Shown here piece by piece: positions 7,004 to 14,993 of a stretch of 64,000 nt of DNA. This DNA comes from Enterobacter asburiae (lineage in GTDB: Bacteria > Pseudomonadota > Gammaproteobacteria > Enterobacterales > Enterobacteriaceae). The position numbers and the translations under genes were made by a program. A model generated the notes under the pieces. It saw only the letters and a list, made by a program, of their open reading frames with translations, was not told where the DNA came from and did no database searches. The first letter of the stretch is position 1, and every line of letters starts with the position of its first letter. Location of the stretch: the NCBI GenBank assembly GCA_011754535.1, contig JAAQVN010000001.1, forward strand, positions 620,001-684,000, written 5' to 3'.

Positions 7004-8425
7004 ATGGCAACGACAATGAAAATACCGTCTCGCGAGTTGTGGTCTTATTTTGGCTATGGTTTAGGTCAGTGTTTTAGCTTTGGTTTAGTGGGTTCGTTTA
7101 TTAACTATTTTTACACCGACGTGCTGGGGATCTCGGCGCTGGCGGCGAGCACCATCTTCCTGATTGCCCGCGCGTGGGACGCGGTTCACGATCCGCTGTT
7201 TGCCAGCATTATGGACACCATTAACAGCCGGTTCGGCAAGTTTCGCCACTTTTTGCTGATCGCCCCGCTGCTGATCACCGGCGTCACGCTGCTGTCGTTC
7301 TATAAAATCGAAGCGGACATGACCACCAAAATCCTCTACGCCGGGGTGACCTATATCCTGTGGGGGACGCTGTACGCCATCTCCGATATCCCGTTCTGGT
7401 CGATGTCGTCGGTGATGACCAACGACTCCGCCCAGCGCACCCGCGCGGTGACGGCGGCGATGCTTGGGGTGAACGCGGGGATTGCCTGCGCCAACATCTT
7501 CTTCCCGAAGCTGGCGGCGTTCTTCGCCCAGTACAGCAACGATAAAGGCTACTTTATGGCGGCGCTGGTGATGATGCTGGTGGGCCTGCCGCTGATGCTC
7601 AACGGCTTTATGCAGATCAAAGAGCGCGTGCCGCCGAGCCCGGAAAAGGTGACCATCCGCGACACCTTCCACAACCTGCGCCAGAACAAGCCGCTGTTTA
7701 TCGTCCTGCTGTCGTTCTTTTTCTGCGTGTTCCACAACGTGGCGGGCGGGCTGTATATCTACTTCTTTATCAACAACCTGGGCGACGGCAGCCTGCAGAT
7801 GGCGATTGGCGTGATGGGGATCGTGGCGGCGGTGCTGTGCCTGGTTGCCCCGATGCTGACGCGGCGGATGCAGAAGCGGAAGCTGTTTATGATCCTCTGC
7901 GGGCTGGACGTGGCGGTGCGCGTGGTGATGTGGTTTGTCGGCTATCAGCAGGTGACGATGCTGTTTATTCTGCTCGGGCTGAGCACGCTGTTCGTGATGA
8001 TGACCAACATCCTCACCTCGTCGATGATTGCCGACACCATCGAGTACGCGGAGTACCACACCCACAAGCGCTGCGCGGCGATCACCTTCTCCGGGCAGAC
8101 CTTTACCGGCAAGATGTCGGTGGCGGTGGGCGGCGGGTTAATCGGCGTGTTTCTGACGATGATCGGCTACGTGCCGCAGGCGCAAATTCAGAGCGAAGGC
8201 GTGCTGTCGGGGCTGTTCTTCGGGATCTGTTTGTTACCGGCTATCGGCTCGCTGATCCGAATGGGCTTTATGTCGCGCTTTACCTTCACCGAGGAGAAGC
8301 ATGCGGAGATTTGTCGGCTGCTGGCGGAGCGGAACGCGTCTGCGAAAGCGCCGGGTGGCGGCTGCGCCTTACCCGGCCTGGAAAAAATTACAGCGACTTC
8401 ACAAACGCCAGCAGATCTTCGTTGA
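7004..8425 (+). CDS. GPH/MelB-type sugar:cation symporter
   Basis: 473 residues with 12 membrane helices, of the glycoside-pentoside-hexuronide family. The segments ARAWDAVHDPLFA (helix 2, with the Asp residues of the cation site) and MIADTIEYAEYHTHKR (cytoplasmic loop 10-11) are typical. It should import the glycoside cut by the preceding enzyme. The C-terminal tail after about residue 448 (SAKAPGGGCALPGLEK) is encoded by a REP element, and the stop lies 38 bp inside the 3' end of the convergent hydrolase gene. The tail is therefore an accidental extension relative to family length. Confidence 0.88.
   Translation: MATTMKIPSRELWSYFGYGLGQCFSFGLVGSFINYFYTDVLGISALAASTIFLIARAWDAVHDPLFASIMDTINSRFGKFRHFLLIAPLLITGVTLLSFYKIEADMTTKILYAGVTYILWGTLYAISDIPFWSMSSVMTNDSAQRTRAVTAAMLGVNAGIACANIFFPKLAAFFAQYSNDKGYFMAALVMMLVGLPLMLNGFMQIKERVPPSPEKVTIRDTFHNLRQNKPLFIVLLSFFFCVFHNVAGGLYIYFFINNLGDGSLQMAIGVMGIVAAVLCLVAPMLTRRMQKRKLFMILCGLDVAVRVVMWFVGYQQVTMLFILLGLSTLFVMMTNILTSSMIADTIEYAEYHTHKRCAAITFSGQTFTGKMSVAVGGGLIGVFLTMIGYVPQAQIQSEGVLSGLFFGICLLPAIGSLIRMGFMSRFTFTEEKHAEICRLLAERNASAKAPGGGCALPGLEKITATSQTPADLR
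8350..8381. repeat. REP element inside the symporter C-terminus
   Basis: A GCCGGGTGGCGGCTGCGCC...ACCCGGCCT palindromic unit of the enterobacterial REP family. Unusually it is in coding sequence, read through by the symporter frame. Similar units occur at 26783-26813 and 60502-60576. Confidence 0.8.
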
Positions 8426-9209
8426 GCTGGTCCTGGTGGGTCAGCGCGAAGCCGTGCGGCGCGTTGTCGTACACCTTCAGCGTGGCGTTTTTGATCATCT
8501 CTGCCGCCAGCTTGCCGGTGCTTTCAAACGGCACGATCTGGTCGTTGCTGCCGTGAATAACCAGCGTCGGCACGTCGATTTTCGCCATATCCGGGCGGAA
8601 GTCGGTTTCGCCGAAGGCGGTCACGCAGTCGATGGTGCCCTTCAGCGACGCCAGCAGAGCGATGTTCAGCGTCTGGGTCAGGGCACCGGCAGAGACGGTC
8701 TGCCCGGCGTTGGTGCCGTAGAACGGCGTCGCGAAGTCGCTGATGAACTGGGCGCGATCTTTACGCAGTCCGTCGCGAATGCCGTCGAACACGCTCTGAT
8801 CCACACCCTGCGGGAAGGAGTCGGATTTGCCAAAGATTGGCGTTACCGCGCCCAGCAGCGCCAGACCGGCCACGCGCGCGCTGCCGTAGTTGTTGATGTA
8901 GCGCGTCACGTCGCCGCCGCCCATGGAGAAGCCCACCAGCGTCACGTCGCGTAGATCCAGAGTGGTAATCAGGTCGTTGATGTCGGACGCAAAGGTGTCG
9001 TAGTCGTAGCCGTTCCACGGCTGATCCGAGCGGCCAAAGCCGCGACGGTCAAAGGCGATGGCGCGGAAGCCGCGCTCGGCCAGGTAGTTCAGCTGGCTGT
9101 CCCACATGTCGCCGTCCAGCGGCCAGCCGTGGCTGAAGAGAACCGGTTTGCCCGCGCCGCAGTCTTTGTAGTAAATCTGCGTGCCGTCTTTTGCCTTAAA
9201 CGTTGCCAT
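8388..9209 (-). CDS. alpha/beta hydrolase, non-haem chloroperoxidase type
   Basis: 273 residues of the alpha/beta hydrolase fold. The nucleophile elbow is GFSMGGGD (Ser near residue 97), the acid is in HGSNDQIVP (near residue 222) and the catalytic His is in NAPHGFALTH (near residue 250). The oxyanion-hole segment is SHGWPLDGDMW. Family members hydrolyse esters and, with peracid, halogenate in vitro (cofactor-free haloperoxidases). AGAGGAAG precedes ATG 9209. The next operon to the right is also on the minus strand, ending 30 bp upstream. The physiological substrate is unknown. Confidence 0.88.
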   Translation of the reverse strand: MATFKAKDGTQIYYKDCGAGKPVLFSHGWPLDGDMWDSQLNYLAERGFRAIAFDRRGFGRSDQPWNGYDYDTFASDINDLITTLDLRDVTLVGFSMGGGDVTRYINNYGSARVAGLALLGAVTPIFGKSDSFPQGVDQSVFDGIRDGLRKDRAQFISDFATPFYGTNAGQTVSAGALTQTLNIALLASLKGTIDCVTAFGETDFRPDMAKIDVPTLVIHGSNDQIVPFESTGKLAAEMIKNATLKVYDNAPHGFALTHQDQLNEDLLAFVKSL

Positions 9210-9239
9210 AGTGTCTTCCTCTACAGGTGATTGTTATGT

Positions 9240-10859
9240 TTAAACCGGCGCGACCAGATAGCGAATTGCCGGTGATGTTGTGCCCTGATGAAAAGCCAGA
9301 ACGCGGCTCTGCAGCAGGAGGTCATTCATGGTGTGGCGCTCCTGCTGGCGCAGATGCTCAATCCAGGAGCCCATCAGGAAGGTCTCGATAAACAGACCGG
9401 GGCGCTCAATATCCTCATACACCGCCCAGCTCATCGCCCCGGCGCGGCGGCGCACCCGGCGCAGCTCGTGTACCGCCTCCAGGAAGGCCTTCGTGTTCTG
9501 CGGGTCGATGATGTACTCGTGCGATACCAGCACCGGGCCGCGCTCGTTCGGCAGGTCAATCTCCACGCCGTCCAGCGGCTGGCCGCTGAGGTCGAGGTTC
9601 AGGTCCGGATCTTTGCCCAGCTTCCAGCGGAACACGGTGGCGCTCGCCAGCACCATCCCCAGCGTGGCGACAACCAGCGAGGTTGGGGTGCCGAACTGCG
9701 AGGCGATTTGCCCCCAGATGGCGCTGCCCGCGGTCATCGAGCCGAAGAATACCGTCAGGTAGACCGCCAGCGCGCGGGCCTTCACCCAGCGGGCGGCGCT
9801 GCGCTGCGCGCCGAGGTTGAGGGTGGAGAGCACCGCAATCCACGCGAAGCCGGTGAAGAACTCAAACAGGTTCAGCAGCCAGACGTGGCGCACAAACGCC
9901 AGCGCCAGCATGGTGAGGGCAAAGGTCAGGCTGGCGGCCACCATCAGGCGGTCGGCGTTCAGCCGCTGGCGCAGGCGCGGCAGCAGGATGGCTCCGGCAA
10001 TCGCTCCAAGGCCAATGCACGCCAGCATCACGCCGTAGCCCGCCGGGCCTAAGCCCAGCTCGCGGCGCGCCACCAGCGGCAGCAGCGCCCAGCCCGCGCT
10101 CCCGAAAACGAAGAAGGCCACGGTGCGCACCAGCACGTTGCGCAGCACCGGGGCGGCGTGCACGTAGCGAATGCCGGAGCGCACCGCCGAGAAGAAGTGC
10201 TCCGGCGGCAGGCGCTGCACGGATGGCGCCGGACGCCAGCGCCACAGCACCCACGCCACGCCGACCACGGACAGCGCGTTCAGGGCAAACACCATCCACG
10301 GCCCGGCGAGCGACAGCAGAAAACCGCCCAGCGCGGGGCCAATCGCCCGGCTGATGTTCACCCCGAGCGAGTTCAGCGCCACGGCGGCACCCAGCTCCGG
10401 CTTGCTCACCAGATCGGGCACCACGGCCTGGAACGGCGGCGAGCTCATCGCCGCGCCCACGCTCAGCAGAAACGTCGCCACCAGCAGAACGGTAGGGGTA
10501 ACGTGTCCGGTGAAGGAGAGCACCGTCAGTACGGCGGCGGCGATGAACACCCACAGCTGGGAGAAGAGCAGGTATTTACGTCGGTCGACGATGTCCGCCA
10601 TCACCCCGGACGGCAGGGCGAAGAGGAACATCGGCAGGCTGCTGGCCGCCTGTACCAGCGCGATATCCAGCGGGTCGGCGCTCAGGGTCAGCATGCTCCA
10701 GTTGATGCCGACGTCGCTCATCCATGAGCCGACGTTAGAGACCACCGTGGCGATCCACAGCATGCGGAACACCGGCTGGCTCAGCGGCTGCCAGGGAGAA
10801 ACCGTCGATGCGGGCGTCGTCTCGACGTGTGCGTCGCGAACGTCGTTAACCTGGGTCAT
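9240..10859 (-). CDS. MFS exporter with C-terminal ABM-like domain
   Basis: 539 residues. Residues 20-420 form a 12-helix major facilitator transporter of the EntS-like group, with ALPSGVMADIVDRRKYLL as the loop 2-3 signature. The last 110 or so residues (from about 430) are soluble and resemble a ferredoxin-like antibiotic-biosynthesis-monooxygenase dimer domain. Such fusions occur in bacterial MFS proteins, but the role of the tail is not known. The start overlaps the DoxX gene by 4 bp (ATGA), so the amidohydrolase, DoxX and this gene form one translationally coupled operon. It may export or import the amidohydrolase substrate or product. Confidence 0.82.
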   Translation of the reverse strand: MTQVNDVRDAHVETTPASTVSPWQPLSQPVFRMLWIATVVSNVGSWMSDVGINWSMLTLSADPLDIALVQAASSLPMFLFALPSGVMADIVDRRKYLLFSQLWVFIAAAVLTVLSFTGHVTPTVLLVATFLLSVGAAMSSPPFQAVVPDLVSKPELGAAVALNSLGVNISRAIGPALGGFLLSLAGPWMVFALNALSVVGVAWVLWRWRPAPSVQRLPPEHFFSAVRSGIRYVHAAPVLRNVLVRTVAFFVFGSAGWALLPLVARRELGLGPAGYGVMLACIGLGAIAGAILLPRLRQRLNADRLMVAASLTFALTMLALAFVRHVWLLNLFEFFTGFAWIAVLSTLNLGAQRSAARWVKARALAVYLTVFFGSMTAGSAIWGQIASQFGTPTSLVVATLGMVLASATVFRWKLGKDPDLNLDLSGQPLDGVEIDLPNERGPVLVSHEYIIDPQNTKAFLEAVHELRRVRRRAGAMSWAVYEDIERPGLFIETFLMGSWIEHLRQQERHTMNDLLLQSRVLAFHQGTTSPAIRYLVAPV

Positions 10860-11263
10860 GCGAACCTCTCCGTTGCCTTACGCTGTAGCCGCCACTGGCC
10901 CGGCCCGGTGAGGGCGAGGGTGGTGAAGATAATCAGCAGCAGCCAGCCAAACTGCCCTTCGGCAATTGACCAGTTCGGGTGGACCGCCAGCATCGCCACC
11001 AGCAGCACGGCGATAATCGGCAGGCACGCCAGGCGGGTGTACACGCCCGCAATGATCAACAGCGGGCAGATCACCTCAGCGAATATTGCCGGGATCAGGC
11101 TGGCGTAAGGCCCGAAGCCAAACGGATCTTCAATGCGCGTCAGCTCTTCGCTGAAGTGCAGCACCTTCGGCAGGCCGTGCACGTAGAGCAGCAGCAGGCT
11201 GCCGGTCAGGCGCAGGAAGAACAGCCCCAGGTCGACCCGGGGCGGCATAGTGGTGTTTTTCAT
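10856..11263 (-). CDS. DoxX family membrane protein
   Basis: 135 residues with four membrane helices, matching the DoxX/SURF4-like family: LFFLRLTGSLLLLYVHGLPKV in helix 1, then FAEVICPLLIIAGVYTRLA. DoxX proteins are small quinone- or thiol-linked inner-membrane proteins of uncertain role. Its ATG at 11263 shares one base with the TGA of the upstream amidohydrolase, and its end overlaps the MFS start, so the three genes are tightly coupled. Confidence 0.82.
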   Translation of the reverse strand: MKNTTMPPRVDLGLFFLRLTGSLLLLYVHGLPKVLHFSEELTRIEDPFGFGPYASLIPAIFAEVICPLLIIAGVYTRLACLPIIAVLLVAMLAVHPNWSIAEGQFGWLLLIIFTTLALTGPGQWRLQRKATERFA

Positions 11264-13134
11264 CAGAATGCAAAGCAGCTGCAGCCCAGCGCCCCCCAGA
11301 AAGCGTTATCGTCGGACACCGGCATCTCTGACGTGCGGGCGAAATCATGCTGGTGGCTGTGAACCCCGCACGGGCCGCTGCAGTGGTGAATTGGGTTCAT
11401 GCCAACGCGTGCGGCCTGCGGTGGCGCGCTGCGGTAGTGGCCCGGCACCTTCACCACCGGGGACCACTCGGGCAGAACCGGAATGGCCGGCGGCGCGAGC
11501 GGGCCAAAGCTGCCTGCGGCGTAGACGATATCGCCGTTGACCACCGTCAGGACGGATTCGATGCCCTTGATCTCCTCTTCCGGCACGCGGAAGTAGTCTT
11601 TGCTCAGTACTGCCAGGTCGGCGAGCTGGCCGACTTTGATCTGCCCTTTCTGATTTTGCTCGCTGGAGAACCACGCGCTGCCCTGGGTCCAGAGCATCAG
11701 GGCGGTGCCGCGATCCAGACGGGCGCTGTGATCGTACATCTGCATCCCGCCGACGGTGCGCCCGGAGACCAGCCAGTAGAGCGCGGTCCACGGGTTGTAG
11801 CTCGCCACGCGGGTAGCGTCCGTTCCTAAGCCCACCGGCACGCCGGTCTCCAGCATTTTCGCCACCGGCGGCGTGTGGCGGGTGGCTTCGATGCCGTAAC
11901 GCTCGGCAAAGTACTCGCCCTGGAAGGCCATGCGGTGCTGCACGGCAATGCCTCCGCCCAGCGCTTTGATGCGGTCGATGTTGGCCTGGGTAACGGTTTC
12001 CGCATGGTCGAAGAACCAGTGCAGGCCGTTGAACGGAATGTCGCGGTTCACCTTCTCGAAGACGTCCAGCATGCGGCTGATGGATTCGTTGTAGGTGGCG
12101 TGCAGGCGGAACGGCCAGCGGTGCTCCACCAGATGGCGCACCACGCGCTCCAGTTCGTCCTCCATGCCCGGCGCGAGGTCAGGGCGCGGTTCGAGGAAAT
12201 CTTCAAAATCGGCGGCGGAGAAGACCAGCATCTCGCCCGCGCCGTTGTGGCGGAAGAAGTCGCTGCCCTGGCCGGGCGTGAGCATGTCGGTCCATTTTTC
12301 AAAGTCTTCCAGCTCGTGGCCCGGACGCTGGGTAAACAGGTTGTAGGCGATGCGGATGGTCATCTGCTTTTTCTCGTGCAGCTCGGCAATCACCTCATAA
12401 TCTTCCGGGTAGTTCTGGAAGCCGCCGCCCGCGTCGATGGCGCTGGTCAGCCCCAGGCGGTTCAGCTCACGCATGAACTGACGGGTGGAGTTGACCTGCT
12501 GCTCCAGCGGCAGCTTCGGCCCTTTGGCCAGCGTGGCGTAGAGGATCATGGCGTTCGGACGGGCAATCAGCATCCCGGTCGGATTGCCGTTGGCGTCGCG
12601 CTGGATCTCGCCGCCCGGCGGGTTGGGCGTGTCTTTGGTGTAGCCGACCACCTTCAGCGCGGCGCGGTTGAGCAGGGCGCGGTCGTACAGGTGCAGGATG
12701 AAGACCGGGGTATCCGGCGCGGCGTCGTTAATTTCGTCCAGGGTCGGCATGCGGCGCTCGGCAAACTGGAACTCGGTCCAGCCGCCCACCACGCGCACCC
12801 ACTGGGGTGACGGCGTGCGCAGAGCCTGCTCTTTCAGCATCCGCAGGGCGTCGGCCAGGGACGGCACGCCTTCCCAGCGCAGCTCAAGGTTGTAGTTCAG
12901 CCCGCCGCGAATGAGGTGCAGGTGCGAGTCGTTCAGGCCGGGGATGGCGGTGTGGCCTTTTAAGTCGACCACTTTGGTGCCGTCGCAGTGGTGCTGCATC
13001 ACCTCGGCGACGGTACCCACTTCCAGAAATTTTCCGTCGCGCACGGCAACGGCTTCCGCGACAGGATTTTCGCGATCGACGGTGTGAAACTGGCCGTTAA
13101 CCAGAATGAGATCGGCTTTACCGAGGGTAACCAT
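11263..13134 (-). CDS. YtcJ-like amidohydrolase (amidohydrolase family 3)
   Basis: 623 residues from ATG 13134, which follows TCAGGAG by five bases; a longer frame to 13206 lacks such a site. The metal-dependent hydrolase barrel shows GLNDSHLHL (metal His pair), HWFFDHAE, and GLGTDATR near the C-terminal metal Asp. The last 70 or so residues, with a Cys/His-rich stretch (HHCSGPCGVHSHQHD), are not typical and could bind a metal. Family members hydrolyse amides or cyclic ureas; the substrate is unknown. It heads the amidohydrolase-DoxX-MFS operon and is divergent from the isochorismatase/kinase operon. Confidence 0.85.
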   Translation of the reverse strand: MVTLGKADLILVNGQFHTVDRENPVAEAVAVRDGKFLEVGTVAEVMQHHCDGTKVVDLKGHTAIPGLNDSHLHLIRGGLNYNLELRWEGVPSLADALRMLKEQALRTPSPQWVRVVGGWTEFQFAERRMPTLDEINDAAPDTPVFILHLYDRALLNRAALKVVGYTKDTPNPPGGEIQRDANGNPTGMLIARPNAMILYATLAKGPKLPLEQQVNSTRQFMRELNRLGLTSAIDAGGGFQNYPEDYEVIAELHEKKQMTIRIAYNLFTQRPGHELEDFEKWTDMLTPGQGSDFFRHNGAGEMLVFSAADFEDFLEPRPDLAPGMEDELERVVRHLVEHRWPFRLHATYNESISRMLDVFEKVNRDIPFNGLHWFFDHAETVTQANIDRIKALGGGIAVQHRMAFQGEYFAERYGIEATRHTPPVAKMLETGVPVGLGTDATRVASYNPWTALYWLVSGRTVGGMQMYDHSARLDRGTALMLWTQGSAWFSSEQNQKGQIKVGQLADLAVLSKDYFRVPEEEIKGIESVLTVVNGDIVYAAGSFGPLAPPAIPVLPEWSPVVKVPGHYRSAPPQAARVGMNPIHHCSGPCGVHSHQHDFARTSEMPVSDDNAFWGALGCSCFAF

Positions 13135-13212
13135 AACTGCTCCTGACTGAGAGGGGGAATGGTCAGGATTATGGGAACCGGTTTCGGCAAAGATCCAGTT
13201 ATACAATAGGAT

Positions 13213-13238
13213 AGGTATACCAAAGTATAACTATACCT
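13213..13238. promoter_or_regulatory. inverted repeats in the amidohydrolase/isochorismatase divergent promoter
   Basis: AGGTATA (13213-13219) and TATACCT (13232-13238) are perfect arms, with further copies of the core (AGTATA at 13224-13229 and CTATAC at 13247-13252) nearby. The cluster lies 79 bp from the amidohydrolase start and about 115 bp from the isochorismatase start. It is a good candidate binding site for the FixJ-type regulator at 20580. No binding evidence exists. Confidence 0.45.
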
Positions 13239-13353
13239 AAGGTTAACTATACGAAGAGATAATTACGCGCGGCGACGGAAAACCGCAGGATGAGGGTGAC
13301 TTTATCGTCGTGGCACTCACGGCGATTTCTACCCTTAACCACTGGAAAATGCT

Positions 13354-14040
13354 ATGACCTCTTCAAAGCTCGAAGTGTTAACCCCTGCGAACTGTCAGGT
13401 AATCTTTATCGATCACCAGCCACAGATGGCGTTTGGCGTGCAGTCTATTGACCGCCAGGTGCTGAAAAACAACACCGTGGCGCTGGCGAAAGCGGCCAAA
13501 GTGTTCAACATCCCGACCATCATCACCACCGTTGAGACCGAAAGCTTCTCCGGTAACACCTATCCGGAGCTGCTGGACGTCTTCCCGGGCCAGGACATCC
13601 TGGAGCGTACCTCCATGAACTCCTGGGACGACCAGAAGGTGCGTGATGCGCTGAAGGCCAACGGCAAGAAGAAGGTGGTGGTTGCCGGCCTGTGGACCGA
13701 AGTGTGCAACAACAGCTTTGCCCTGTGCGCGATGCTGGAAGGCGACTACGAAATTTATATGGTGGCGGACGCGTCCGGCGGCACCTCCAAAGAAGCCCAT
13801 GACTTCGCGATGCAGCGCATGATCCAGGCGGGCGTGATCCCGGTGACCTGGCAGCAGGTGATGCTGGAGTGGCAGCGCGACTGGGCGCGTAAAGAGACCT
13901 ACACCGCGGTGATGGATATCGTACGCGAGCACTCCGGCGCGTACGGCATGGGCGTGGATTACGCTTACACCATGGTGCACAAAGCGCCGTCTCGCCAGAA
14001 GAGCGAGCACCGCACCTTAGCGCCTGTTCCGGCTCGCTAA
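13354..14040 (+). CDS. YcaC-like isochorismatase family hydrolase
   Basis: 228 residues of the cysteine hydrolase fold. The triad is visible as Asp20 in IFIDHQPQMAF, Lys in the KKKVVVAG strand region, and the Cys of GLWTEVCNNSFALCA. YcaC-type proteins are octameric hydrolases of unknown natural substrate. It is the first gene of an operon that continues with two XapX genes, a receiver protein and a giant sensor kinase, and is divergent from the amidohydrolase operon. Linked amidohydrolase and isochorismatase activities suggest stepwise breakdown of an amide- or ureide-type compound, which is inference. Confidence 0.87.
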   Translation: MTSSKLEVLTPANCQVIFIDHQPQMAFGVQSIDRQVLKNNTVALAKAAKVFNIPTIITTVETESFSGNTYPELLDVFPGQDILERTSMNSWDDQKVRDALKANGKKKVVVAGLWTEVCNNSFALCAMLEGDYEIYMVADASGGTSKEAHDFAMQRMIQAGVIPVTWQQVMLEWQRDWARKETYTAVMDIVREHSGAYGMGVDYAYTMVHKAPSRQKSEHRTLAPVPAR

Positions 14041-14101
14041 GTTCCGCTGGCGGGCTGGTCCCTCATCCGGCTCGCCGCTGCCTCTTTCTCTGGAGTTCAC
14101 A

Positions 14102-14323
14102 ATGAGTACTGGGCTGATATCCCTTGCGGCAGGCGTGTTGATTGGCCTGATGTATGCCGTGCTGAAGGTGCGCTCCCCCGCGCCGCCCGCGCTGGCGCTG
14201 ATTGGCCTGCTCGGGATGCTGGCGGGTGAACAGGCGACGCGCCATCTGTTATCCCGCGATGGCGCGCCGCCGCCTCAGGTGACGGTTCCGCAGGCCAACT
14301 CGCAGACGGGAGCGACCTCATGA
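14102..14323 (+). CDS. XapX domain (DUF1427) protein, copy 1
   Basis: 73 residues with two membrane helices in the XapX/DUF1427 pattern: LISLAAGVLIGLMYAVLKVRSPAPPALALIGLLGMLAGEQ. TCTGGAG precedes the ATG. XapX proteins are tiny inner-membrane proteins of unknown role, often beside hydrolases and transporters. The stop overlaps the start of a second XapX gene (ATGA), and the two copies are clearly related, so this is a tandem duplication. They might form a heteromeric membrane unit. Confidence 0.82.
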   Translation: MSTGLISLAAGVLIGLMYAVLKVRSPAPPALALIGLLGMLAGEQATRHLLSRDGAPPPQVTVPQANSQTGATS

Positions 14324-14580
14324 AAGCATGGATAATTTCTCTGGTGTGCGGCGTGGGTGCTGGGGTAATTTACGCTCTGCTCGACGTCCATTCCCCGGCG
14401 CCGCCGGTTGTCGCCCTGCTTGGCCTGTTTGGCATGCTGGTGGGCGAACAGCTCATCCCGGTGGGACGGCGTTTACTGAGTCGCGAACCGCTTACCCTCG
14501 CCTGGTTTCGTCACGAATGCGTACCGAAAATCAGCGGCACGGCGCCCCCTGCGCCCGCGAAGGACGATCGCGACGTTTAA
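14320..14580 (+). CDS. XapX domain (DUF1427) protein, copy 2
   Basis: 86 residues. The first 50 match copy 1 closely (GVGAGVIYALLDVHSPAPP, then LLGLFGMLVGEQ), followed by a different, longer basic and proline-rich tail. It starts within the stop of copy 1 (ATGA overlap), and its own stop overlaps an alternative ATG of the receiver gene, so translation is coupled along the operon. Function unknown. Confidence 0.8.
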   Translation: MKAWIISLVCGVGAGVIYALLDVHSPAPPVVALLGLFGMLVGEQLIPVGRRLLSREPLTLAWFRHECVPKISGTAPPAPAKDDRDV

Positions 14581-14603
14581 TGATTTGTTTGAGGAAAGAC
14601 AGC

Positions 14604-14984
14604 ATGACGCTGCCGTGGCGCATTGCCATCATTGATGACGAACGTTCCGTCCGCAGCGGGCTGAGTAATCTCCTGGAGTCGGAAGGCTATGCCGCCGACA
14701 CGTTTGATTCGGCAGAGGTATTTCTGAGCCATCCGCTCGCCCTGTCCGGCGCGGCGATGGTGATCGCCGATATCAAGCTGCGGGGCATGAGCGGCCTGGA
14801 GCTGTTTGAAAAGCTGCGGCTGCTGGCCGTTCCCCCGCCGCCGGTGATCTTTATCTCCGGTCATGCTGATGAAAATATGCAGCGGTACGCTCTCAGCCTG
14901 GGCGCCGCTGCATTTTTGCGTAAACCCATTAACATCGATATTCTGCTGGATCATATACAGCGGGAGCTGGCCCGCCGACGATAA
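14604..14984 (+). CDS. stand-alone receiver (REC) response regulator
   Basis: 126 residues from ATG 14604, after GAGGAAAG. An in-frame ATG at 14580 overlapping the previous stop would add eight residues. It is a single receiver domain: acidic pair in AIIDDERS, phospho-acceptor Asp in MVIADIKLRGMSG, the switch Ser in FISGHAD, and Lys in FLRKPI. There is no output domain, so like CheY or Spo0F it must act by protein contact or as a phosphate relay. It lies 9 bp upstream of the giant kinase gene. Confidence 0.87.
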   Translation: MTLPWRIAIIDDERSVRSGLSNLLESEGYAADTFDSAEVFLSHPLALSGAAMVIADIKLRGMSGLELFEKLRLLAVPPPPVIFISGHADENMQRYALSLGAAAFLRKPINIDILLDHIQRELARRR

Positions 14985-14993
14985 GGATCGCGG

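Noticed and set aside
13135..13206. Longer N-terminus of the amidohydrolase
   Set aside because: The ATG at 13134 has an AGGAG site five bases upstream, and the extra residues do not belong to the family.
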